In this document: positions 1 through 5,264 of the stretch, piece after piece
Layout: the number at the start of each line of letters is the position of its first letter
Numbering within the stretch: the first letter of the stretch is position 1
Origin: an uncultured Clostridia bacterium
GTDB taxonomy: Bacteria > Bacillota > Clostridia > Oscillospirales > Acutalibacteraceae
Assembly (NCBI GenBank): GCA_947623215.1
Contig: CANQGN010000114.1
Location: 1-5,264, forward strand
DNA: 5,264 nt
Direction: 5' to 3'
Made by a program: the position numbers and the translations under genes
Notes under the pieces: generated by a model
What the model saw: the letters and a program-made list of their open reading frames with translations, nothing else
Told to the model about the DNA's origin: nothing
Databases searched by the model: none

Positions 1-957
1 GGGCGGCGGGCGGTGGCCGACTACCTAAACCGCGCCCACGCCCCCGGCGCGGCGGCAGAGCTGCTTTACCTTACCGCTGGGGCGGCCGCCTCGCTGACCA
101 TTTGCCTAAACGCCCTGCTTACCCCCGGCGAAGAGGTGGTGCTGCTGACCCCCTGTTTCCCGGAATACGCGGTGTTTGTGCGCAAGGCGGGGGGGCTTCC
201 CGTGGCGGCCCCCTGCCCCGCGCCGGATTTTCAGCCCGACCTTACCGCCCTTGCCGCCGCCGTAACCCCCAAAACCAAGGCGGTTATTGTGAATTTTCCC
301 AACAACCCCACCGGCGCGGTTTGCACGCCGGAGAAAGCGGCGGCGCTGTGCGACGTGCTGCGCGAAAAAGAGCGGGCATACGGCCACCCCATATATTTAC
401 TCTCAGACGAACCCTACCGCGAAATTTGTTACGACAGCATTCAAGCGCCCGCCTTTACCCGGTATTACGACAACACGCTGGTTTGCTACTCCTTCAGCAA
501 GTCGCTCTCGCTGCCGGGCGAGCGCATCGGCTATATTTTGGTAGCAAGCGCCATGCAGCAGGCAGAGGAAGTATACGCCGCCGTGTGCGGGGCGGGGCGG
601 GCGCTGGGCTACGTGTGCGCCCCCGTGCTCTTTCAGCGGCTGCTGCCCCACGTGCTGGGGCAAACGGCCGACCTTTCGGTTTACCGCCGCAACCGCGACC
701 GCCTCTACGGGGCGCTCAGCAGCCTCGGCTTTACCCTGCAAAAGCCGCAGGGGGCCTTTTACCTGTTTATGCGCGCCCCGGGCGGGAATGCGGAGGCCTT
801 TTGCGAAGCAGCCAAGGCCTATGAGCTGCTGCTGGTGCCGGGCGGCGACTTTGGCGCGCCGGATTATTTGCGCATTTCTTACTGCGTGTCGCCGGAGAGT
901 ATTGAGCGGTCGCTGCCCGCCTTTACCCGGCTTGCGGAAGACGTTTTAAAAAAATAA
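1..957 (+). CDS. PLP-dependent class I/II aminotransferase, 5'-truncated
   Basis: Fold-type I aminotransferase that would move an amino group onto a 2-oxo acid; cytosolic. The frame is open from base 1 and reads GRRAVADYLNR, a typical internal stretch of this family. The GTG at 13 is therefore probably not the start, and roughly the first 70 to 80 residues lie outside the window. Counting from base 1, visible landmarks are NFPNNPTG (bases 292-315), the SDEPY motif whose Asp pairs with the PLP pyridine nitrogen (about residue 136), the SFSKS motif with the PLP-binding Lys at residue 167 (bases 499-501), and an Arg in LRISYC (bases 871-873) that fits the substrate carboxylate-binding Arg. Its place 13 nt before pheA suggests an aromatic role (phenylpyruvate or prephenate), but specificity cannot be read from sequence. 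Aspartate or alanine aminotransferase activity is possible. It ends in TAA. Confidence 0.93.
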   Translation, partial: GRRAVADYLNRAHAPGAAAELLYLTAGAAASLTICLNALLTPGEEVVLLTPCFPEYAVFVRKAGGLPVAAPCPAPDFQPDLTALAAAVTPKTKAVIVNFPNNPTGAVCTPEKAAALCDVLREKERAYGHPIYLLSDEPYREICYDSIQAPAFTRYYDNTLVCYSFSKSLSLPGERIGYILVASAMQQAEEVYAAVCGAGRALGYVCAPVLFQRLLPHVLGQTADLSVYRRNRDRLYGALSSLGFTLQKPQGAFYLFMRAPGGNAEAFCEAAKAYELLLVPGGDFGAPDYLRISYCVSPESIERSLPAFTRLAEDVLKK

Positions 958-964
958 AGGAAAG
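956..964 (+). promoter_or_regulatory. Ribosome binding site of pheA
   Basis: The AAAGGAAAG stretch starts in the stop codon of the aminotransferase. Its AGGA core (958-961) lies 9 nt before the ATG at 971. This is the only intergenic gap in the window (13 nt), too short for a separate promoter or terminator. Confidence 0.7.
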
Positions 965-970
965 AACAAC

Positions 971-2095
971 ATGGATGACTTACAAACCGTTCGCAACGAA
1001 ATAGACGAGATTGACCGCCAAATGGCCGACCTCTTTCGCCGCCGTATGCAGGCGGTGGAGCAGGTGGCGGCCTTTAAGCAGGCCCACGGCCTGCCGGTGC
1101 TGGACGCAAAGCGCGAGCAGGCGCTCATAGAGCGCAACCTGGCAAGGGTGCCGGAGGCGGCGTTGCAATCGTATTATTTGCGGTTTTTGCAAAATAACAT
1201 CGCCATCTCCCGCAGCTACCAGTCCCGCCTGGCAAAAGGCATGAAGGTGGCCTACTGCGGGGTAGAGGGCGCCTTTGCCTACATTGCCGCCCGGCGGATT
1301 TTTCCCTCTGCCCGGCCGGTCGCTTTTCAGGAATTTGCCGACGCCTACAACGCCGTATGCGACGGCGAATGCGACGTTGCCGTGCTGCCGGTAGAAAACA
1401 GCTATGCCGGCGAAGTGGGGCAGGTAATGGACTTAACCTTCTCTGGCCCGCTGTTTATTGCCGGCATGTACGAGCTGGCGGTCACCCACCACCTGCTGGG
1501 GCTGCCGGGGGCCGACCGGCTGAGTTTAACGCGGGTGGTCAGCCACCCGCAGGCGCTCGCCCAGTGCTCGCCCTACCTTGCCGCCCACCAGCTTACCGGT
1601 ATTCCCTACGCCAACACCGCCATGGCCGCCCAGCACGTGGTAGAAACGGGCGACCCCACCCTGGGGGCGCTGGCCAGCGAAGAGACGGCCGAGCTTTACC
1701 ACTTGCAGGTGCTTGAGCGCAACGTCAACTCCAGCCGCAGCAACACCACCCGCTTCGCCGTGTTTTCACCGGCGGCAGAAAAGGGCGAAACCCGCCAAAA
1801 CGGCCACTTTATTTTAACCTATACCGTTAAAAACGAGGCCGGGGCGTTGGCCCGCACCATTGCGGCCATTGGCCGCCACGGCTTTAACATGTGCACCATG
1901 CGCTCCCGCCCCATGAAAGAGCTGCTGTGGCAGTATTACTTTTACGTAGAGGCCGAGGGCGACTTAAACACCCCGGCGGGACAAGCCATGTTAACCGAGC
2001 TGGAACCGCTATGCGACCGGCTGAAAGTAGTGGGTTCGTTTGAAAATCACGGCGAGCTCAAAACCCCCGAGCAGAAGGAAGGAGCGGCGGTATGA
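971..2095 (+). CDS. pheA: Bifunctional chorismate mutase / prephenate dehydratase (P-protein)
   Basis: Converts chorismate to prephenate and then to phenylpyruvate, the committed route to phenylalanine. The 374 aa hold three domains: AroQ-type chorismate mutase (about 1-88), prephenate dehydratase (about 91-268) and a C-terminal ACT regulatory domain (about 279-358). Aligned from memory with the E. coli mutase, all seven active-site positions are kept: R8, R25, K36, D45, R48, E49 and Q84. Dehydratase hallmarks are PVENS (140-144), SHPQAL (191-196) and NTTRF (258-262), which carries the catalytic Thr-Arg-Phe. The ACT domain has the GAL motif (291-293), but the usual ESRP phenylalanine-binding motif reads RSRP (311-314). 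Feedback control by phenylalanine is expected from the family, though possibly altered. The ATG at 971 has a good ribosome binding site and starts directly at the mutase helix. The stop overlaps the aroB start by 4 nt. Confidence 0.96.
   Translation: MDDLQTVRNEIDEIDRQMADLFRRRMQAVEQVAAFKQAHGLPVLDAKREQALIERNLARVPEAALQSYYLRFLQNNIAISRSYQSRLAKGMKVAYCGVEGAFAYIAARRIFPSARPVAFQEFADAYNAVCDGECDVAVLPVENSYAGEVGQVMDLTFSGPLFIAGMYELAVTHHLLGLPGADRLSLTRVVSHPQALAQCSPYLAAHQLTGIPYANTAMAAQHVVETGDPTLGALASEETAELYHLQVLERNVNSSRSNTTRFAVFSPAAEKGETRQNGHFILTYTVKNEAGALARTIAAIGRHGFNMCTMRSRPMKELLWQYYFYVEAEGDLNTPAGQAMLTELEPLCDRLKVVGSFENHGELKTPEQKEGAAV
2075..2084 (+). promoter_or_regulatory. Ribosome binding site of aroB, inside pheA
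   Basis: AAGGAAGGAG lies in the last codons of pheA, with 7 nt between the AAGGAG core and the ATG at 2092. Together with the ATGA overlap it fixes the aroB start and suggests translational coupling to pheA. Confidence 0.8.
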
Positions 2096-3114
2096 CGATA
2101 ACGGTTCCCCTGCCCCAAAACGCTTACGATATTATCGTCGAGCGCGGCTGCCTGCAAAGCGCGGGCGACCGGCTGCACTTAAACCGCCGGGTGCTGATTG
2201 TAACCGACGACGGCGTGCCCCCCCGCTACGCCCAAACGCTGGCGGGCCAGTGCGCCCGCCCTACGGTGGTAACCCTGCCGGCGGGCGAGGCCACCAAGAG
2301 CTTTGCCCGCTTAGAAGAGCTTTGCCGCGTTATGCTGAGCGAGGGCTTTACCCGCACCGACTGCGTGGCCGCCGTGGGCGGCGGCGTGGTGGGGGATTTG
2401 GCGGGTTTTGCCGCCGCCTCTTTTATGCGGGGGATTGACTTTTACAATCTGCCCACCACCCTGCTCTCGCAGGTGGATTCCTCCGTTGGCGGCAAGGTGG
2501 CGGTGAATTTAGACGAAGTAAAAAACTGCGTGGGGGCGTTTTATCAGCCCAAAAAGGTGTTAATCGACCCCGACGTGCTGCAAACGCTCGACCCCCGGCA
2601 AGTTGCCGCCGGGCTGGCGGAAGCCATTAAAATGGCCGCCACCTGCGACGAAGCGCTTTTTCGCCAAATGGAGGCCTGCCCCGGCCCCTTAACCGACCGT
2701 ACCGACGATATTATCGCCGGGGCGCTGCGCATCAAAAGCCGGGTGGTAACGGAAGACGAAAAAGAGCAGGGCCTGCGGCGGGTGCTCAACTTTGGCCACA
2801 CCTTTGGCCACGCCATAGAAAGCCTGTATGGGCTCTCTGGCCTGCTGCACGGCGAGTGCGTGGCGCTGGGTATGCTGCCCATGTGCCCGCCGCCCGTGCG
2901 CCAGCGACTGATTGCGGTGCTGCAAAAGGCCGGGCTGCCTACAGTGCTCCCCAACTGCACGGCGGAGCAGCTGCTGGCGCTGGCCGGGCACGACAAAAAA
3001 GCCGACGGCGACGAAATTACCGTGGTTTACCTGCCGGAGATTGGGCGGTTTACCTTTCGCAAAATACCGCTGGGCGAGCTGAAAGACTACTGGGAAGGAG
3101 CGCGCGCACAATGA
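2092..3114 (+). CDS. aroB: 3-dehydroquinate synthase
   Basis: Second enzyme of the shikimate pathway: NAD- and divalent-metal-dependent cyclisation of DAHP to 3-dehydroquinate in the cytosol. The 340 aa are slightly shorter than the usual 350-360 but look complete. Visible motifs are the nucleotide-binding GGGVVGDLAGF (96-106), the very conserved PTTLLSQVDSSVGGK (121-135), AEAIK with the likely metal ligand E177 and K180, NFGHTFGHAIE (233-243) with likely ligand H240, and HGE with likely ligand H253. The segment after AEAIK (MAATCDEALF) differs from the more common YGLI-type sequence, which looks like a lineage variant. The start is set by the ATGA overlap with pheA and a strong ribosome binding site. 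The stop overlaps the aroC start by 4 nt. No substitution that would suggest loss of activity is seen. Confidence 0.97.
   Translation: MTITVPLPQNAYDIIVERGCLQSAGDRLHLNRRVLIVTDDGVPPRYAQTLAGQCARPTVVTLPAGEATKSFARLEELCRVMLSEGFTRTDCVAAVGGGVVGDLAGFAAASFMRGIDFYNLPTTLLSQVDSSVGGKVAVNLDEVKNCVGAFYQPKKVLIDPDVLQTLDPRQVAAGLAEAIKMAATCDEALFRQMEACPGPLTDRTDDIIAGALRIKSRVVTEDEKEQGLRRVLNFGHTFGHAIESLYGLSGLLHGECVALGMLPMCPPPVRQRLIAVLQKAGLPTVLPNCTAEQLLALAGHDKKADGDEITVVYLPEIGRFTFRKIPLGELKDYWEGARAQ
3093..3100 (+). promoter_or_regulatory. Ribosome binding site of aroC, inside aroB
   Basis: GGAAGGAG ends 10 nt before the ATG at 3111. It decides the aroC start: the aroC frame stays open upstream to 2856 inside aroB, but that extension has no such site at its start and no family similarity. 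Confidence 0.8.
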
Positions 3115-4217
3115 AAAACACCTTTGGGCAGCACCTTGCCGTTACGCTGTTTGGCGAAAGCCACGGCCCGGCCATTGGCGTGGTGTTAGACGGGCTATGC
3201 CCGGGCCTGCCGGTAGAAGAAGAAGCCGTTGCCGCCGCGCTGGCCCTGCGCCGCCCGGCAGGCGACACCGCCACCGCGCGGGTAGAACCCGACCGGTTTG
3301 AAATTGTAAGCGGCGTGTTTGAGGGCAAAACCACCGGCACGCCCCTGTGCCTGATAATCCCAAACGAAAACACCCGCAGCGGCGACTACCAGCGCGGCCC
3401 CGTGCGCCCCGGCCATGCCGACTTTGCCGCCTTTGCCAAATACGGCGGGTATGAAGATTACCGGGGCGGCGGGCATTTTTCCGGCCGCATTACGGCGGCG
3501 CTGGTGGCCGCAGGCGGGCTGGCGGCAAGCTTTCTCGCCCCCGCCGGGGTTCAGGCGGGCAGCCACATTTACCGCTGCGGGCCTTACTGCGACGCCCCCT
3601 TTTTGAACCCGGCGGCCGAGCTGCCGCTGGTGGCAAACAACCCCTTTCCCCTGCTGCGGCGGGAACTGGAGGAACCCATAAAAGAGCGCATTCGCGCCGC
3701 GCGGGCGGCAGGCGACAGCGTAGGCGGCGTGGTAGAAACCGCCGTAGTCGGCCTGCCTGCCGGGGTGGGCGAACCGTGGTTTGACACGGTAGAAGGCCTG
3801 CTTTCGCACGCGCTTTTCTCAGTCCCCGCCGTAAAGGGGGTAGAGTTTGGCGACGGCTTTGCGGCGGCAGAGCGCATGGGCAGCGAGGTAAACGACCCCC
3901 TGCGGCTGGTAAACGGCCGCCCCCAGCCGATAACCAACCACAACGGCGGGGTAAACGGCGGCATTACCAACGGCCTGCCGGTGGTCTTTCGCTGCGCCGT
4001 AAAGCCCACCCCCTCTATTGCCCGGGTTCAGCAAACGGTCGATTTGCTCACCGGGCAAGAGACGGATTTGCAAATCGGCGGCCGCCACGACCCGGCCATT
4101 TTTCACCGGGCCTGCGCCGTCATTAACGCCGTTACGATTTTAACGGTTTACGACCTGCTTTGCGGCCGGTTCGGCACCGACTTTTTGCGGGGGGGCGCGG
4201 CATGGAATACGGTGTAA
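3111..4217 (+). CDS. aroC: Chorismate synthase
   Basis: Last shikimate-pathway enzyme: removes phosphate from EPSP to give chorismate, using reduced FMN. The 368 aa match the usual bacterial length (about 350-390). The N-terminus MKNTFGQHLAVTLFGESHG fits the family exactly, with signature GESHGPAIG at 15-23 (H18 the likely catalytic His). Further landmarks are RRP (47-49), EGKTTGTP (71-78), RPGHAD (99-104, second conserved His H102), DYRGGGHFSGR (116-126), GDSVGG (201-206), GVEFGDGF (243-250), NHNGGVNGGITNG (276-288) and GRHDP (323-327). Two signatures differ slightly from textbook forms: HFSGR replaces the more usual SSAR, and the helix after GRHDP has Asn (N339) where Glu is common. These look like lineage variants, not damage. 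It is coupled to aroB by ATGA and overlaps the next gene by 16 nt. Its product feeds PheA, encoded two genes upstream. Confidence 0.97.
   Translation: MKNTFGQHLAVTLFGESHGPAIGVVLDGLCPGLPVEEEAVAAALALRRPAGDTATARVEPDRFEIVSGVFEGKTTGTPLCLIIPNENTRSGDYQRGPVRPGHADFAAFAKYGGYEDYRGGGHFSGRITAALVAAGGLAASFLAPAGVQAGSHIYRCGPYCDAPFLNPAAELPLVANNPFPLLRRELEEPIKERIRAARAAGDSVGGVVETAVVGLPAGVGEPWFDTVEGLLSHALFSVPAVKGVEFGDGFAAAERMGSEVNDPLRLVNGRPQPITNHNGGVNGGITNGLPVVFRCAVKPTPSIARVQQTVDLLTGQETDLQIGGRHDPAIFHRACAVINAVTILTVYDLLCGRFGTDFLRGGAAWNTV
4190..4196 (+). other. Candidate -1 slippery heptamer at the aroC/aroE overlap
   Basis: G-GGG-GGC in the aroC frame (codons 4191-4193 and 4194-4196) fits the X-XXY-YYZ pattern. It sits within a run of seven G (4189-4195), 5 nt before the aroE-aroK ATG. 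A -1 slip would pass into the aroE frame, which is open here. The pattern is seen directly; function is speculative, and other G runs occur in this GC-rich window (189-195, 4850-4855). The run also replaces the AGGAG site that the three preceding starts have. Confidence 0.3.
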
Positions 4218-5264
4218 TCGGGCAGCGGCTGCCCCACAGCTTTTCTAAAGAAATTCATGCCAAACTGGCCGATTATGCTTACGATATTACCGAGCTCGCG
4301 CCGGAGGAGCTGCCGCAATTTTTGCGCAGCCGCGCTTTTCGGGCTATTAACGTCACCATTCCCTACAAGCAGGCGGTTATGCCCTATCTTTCGTGGATTT
4401 CGCCCCAGGCCAAGGCCATCGGCGCGGTGAATACCATTGTCAACCGCGAGGGCGAGCTATACGGCTACAATACCGATTTTTACGGCCTGCGGGGGCTGTT
4501 GCAGCGCGGCAGGGTGCCCTTAAAAGACCAAAAAGTGCTCATTCTCGGCACCGGCGGCACCGCCCACACCGCCCGGGCGGTGGCGGCAAGCGAGGGCGCG
4601 GCTGAAATTTGGTGCGTGAGCCGCACGCCAAAAGGCGAACACACCGTCTCGTATGAAGAAGCCCTTGCCCGCCATACAGACGCCGGGGTACTGCTCAACA
4701 CCACGCCGGTTGGCATGTTCCCTTCTCTTGCGGGGCAGCCGATTGACCCGGCGGCCTTTCCCGCGCTGCGGGGGGTGGCGGACGTGATTTACAACCCCCT
4801 GCGCACCAAGCTGGTGCTGGCCGCCAAGGGGCTGGGGCTGCCGGCCGCCGGGGGGCTGTATATGCTGGTGGCGCAGGCCGCCCGCGCCAACGAACTGTTT
4901 TTAGACTCTCCCCTGCCTGCGGGCACGGTAGAGCGGGTTTACCGGTCTGTTTTGGCTGAAAAAGAAAATATTGTGCTCATCGGGATGCCCGGCTGCGGCA
5001 AATCCACCGTGGGCAAGGCGCTGGCCAAGCGGCTGGGCCGCCCGCTAATAGACGTAGACGAGTTGCTGGTGCGGCGGTTTGGCTGCTCCATTGCCGCCTT
5101 TTTTGAAGAGCAGGGCGAAGCGGCCTTTCGGGCAGAAGAAAGCGCCGTACTTGCAGAAGAAGTTGCCCCGCTTACCGGGGCGGTCATCGCCACCGGCGAC
5201 ACCGCGCTCGCGATCGCGCTCGGCCCCGACGACGGCGACCCCTTCTCAGGCCTGGACCTGGACC
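4202..5264 (+). CDS. aroE-aroK: Fused shikimate dehydrogenase-shikimate kinase (AroE-AroK), 3'-truncated
   Basis: One frame with no stop runs from the ATG at 4202 to the window end (354 codons visible). Residues 1 to about 254 are shikimate dehydrogenase (3-dehydroshikimate to shikimate, NADPH): shikimate-binding Ser pair S13/S15 in PHSFS, NVTIPYK with catalytic K56, IGAVNT, GYNTD with catalytic D92, dinucleotide loop GTGGT (116-120), R141 suited to the NADP phosphate, NTTPVGM (166-172), and Q225 in the C-terminal helix. Residues from about 256 are shikimate kinase: P-loop GMPGCGKST (261-269), IDVDE with D284/D286, and FR with R310. There is almost no linker. The start overlaps aroC by 16 nt and lacks a clear AGGAG site, so translation probably depends on coupling. 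From residue 333 the chain departs from the kinase family. The two activities are consecutive in the pathway if EPSP synthase follows. Confidence 0.92.
   Translation, partial: MEYGVIGQRLPHSFSKEIHAKLADYAYDITELAPEELPQFLRSRAFRAINVTIPYKQAVMPYLSWISPQAKAIGAVNTIVNREGELYGYNTDFYGLRGLLQRGRVPLKDQKVLILGTGGTAHTARAVAASEGAAEIWCVSRTPKGEHTVSYEEALARHTDAGVLLNTTPVGMFPSLAGQPIDPAAFPALRGVADVIYNPLRTKLVLAAKGLGLPAAGGLYMLVAQAARANELFLDSPLPAGTVERVYRSVLAEKENIVLIGMPGCGKSTVGKALAKRLGRPLIDVDELLVRRFGCSIAAFFEEQGEAAFRAEESAVLAEEVAPLTGAVIATGDTALAIALGPDDGDPFSGLDLD
4220..4234 (+). other. Small perfect hairpin just after the aroC stop
   Basis: GGGCAG and CTGCCC flank a CGG loop, giving a 6-bp GC-rich stem 2 nt after the aroC stop and inside codons 7-11 of aroE. 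No T-run follows, so it is not an intrinsic terminator. It lies 23 nt after the slippery heptamer, farther than the usual 5-9 nt for a stimulatory structure. It may occur by chance in GC-rich coding DNA. Confidence 0.35.
4967..5197 (+). other. Shikimate kinase domain of the fused gene, recognisable part
   Basis: This stretch encodes residues 256-332 of the fusion. It begins at the first beta strand (NIVLIG) and holds the Walker A lysine K267 (bases 5000-5002), the acidic pair D284/D286 that in this family contacts magnesium and shikimate, and the GE..FR..E helix with R310, equivalent to the shikimate-binding Arg. It ends in AVIATG, which in relatives continues as a Gly-Gly-Gly shikimate-binding loop. 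The lid and adenine-binding regions are not in the window. Confidence 0.88.
5198..5264 (+). other. Divergent, low-complexity tail at the window end
   Basis: The frame stays open, but the protein no longer resembles shikimate kinase: after AVIATG comes DTALAIALGPDD and an LDLD ending instead of the Gly-rich loop. The DNA holds short direct repeats: CGCGCTCG at 5203-5210 and 5215-5222, and CCTGGA twice at 5251-5262. Neither of the other two forward frames restores a kinase-like sequence. It may be a contig-end chimera, a sequencing artefact or a true rearrangement; the window alone cannot decide. Confidence 0.5.

Noticed and set aside
13..15. GTG as the start of the aminotransferase
   Set aside because: The frame is open to base 1 and the codons before it already read like the inside of the family; a start here would leave out the N-terminal arm.
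102..824. 240-codon open frame overlapping the aminotransferase
   Set aside because: Its product is rich in Arg, Pro, Gly and Ala with no motif, as expected for an out-of-frame reading of GC-rich coding DNA.
958..970. Possible promoter or terminator between the aminotransferase and pheA
   Set aside because: Only 13 nt, fully accounted for by the ribosome binding site and spacer; no hairpin or -10/-35 pair fits.
2856..3110. 85-codon upstream extension of aroC in the same frame
   Set aside because: It lies inside aroB, has no resemblance to chorismate synthase, and the ATG at 3111 has a strong ribosome binding site and gives the exact family N-terminus.
2544..3809. Several long reverse-strand open frames opposite aroB and aroC
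   Set aside because: They lie antisense to well-supported genes, have shadow-type composition, and show no recognisable domains.
4393..4605. 70-codon forward frame inside aroE
   Set aside because: It is out of frame with the AroE domain, which has all expected catalytic motifs over the same bases; the Arg/Gly-rich product has no features.
4939..5202. Reverse-strand open frame opposite the kinase domain
   Set aside because: Ser/Ala-rich translation without motifs, antisense to a clear P-loop kinase.

Overview
The window is one tightly packed run of co-oriented (+ strand) genes for aromatic amino acid biosynthesis. It starts inside a gene and ends inside another, so both edge genes are partial. 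The order is a class I/II PLP-dependent aminotransferase (5' end missing), pheA (chorismate mutase, prephenate dehydratase and ACT domain in one chain), aroB (3-dehydroquinate synthase), aroC (chorismate synthase), and a fused aroE-aroK gene (shikimate dehydrogenase joined to shikimate kinase) that is still open at the last base. The last gene has no stop codon inside the window, so a search for closed ORFs misses it. It was found by translating from the ATG at 4202.

Layout: the only gap between genes is 13 nt, between the aminotransferase and pheA. pheA/aroB and aroB/aroC overlap by 4 nt (ATGA). aroC and aroE-aroK overlap by 16 nt. There is no room for internal promoters or terminators, and none is seen. 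This is very probably one transcript with translational coupling, and its promoter lies upstream of base 1. No RNA genes, mobile elements, CRISPR arrays or long repeats were seen. The other long open frames on both strands look like shadows of GC-rich coding sequence.

How the genes work together: AroB makes 3-dehydroquinate. The AroE and AroK parts reduce 3-dehydroshikimate and phosphorylate shikimate. AroC makes chorismate. PheA takes chorismate through prephenate to phenylpyruvate. The aminotransferase would then plausibly make phenylalanine, or act on prephenate or tyrosine precursors. The dehydroquinase (aroD/aroQ), EPSP synthase (aroA) and DAHP synthase steps are not in the window.

Organism: G+C-rich DNA, AGGAG-type ribosome binding sites, a clostridial-looking AroE N-terminus and the AroE-AroK fusion suggest a high-GC member of the Clostridia (Oscillospiraceae/Ruminococcaceae-like, perhaps gut-derived). 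This is inferred from family resemblance, not shown by a marker gene.

Most notable points: (1) the AroE-AroK fusion; (2) an abrupt change at about base 5198, where the shikimate kinase loses its expected Gly-Gly-Gly motif and becomes unlike the family and low in complexity, possibly a chimeric contig end; (3) a correctly phased G-GGG-GGC heptamer at the aroC/aroE overlap, where a -1 shift would join AroC to AroE-AroK. No wholly new system is evident.
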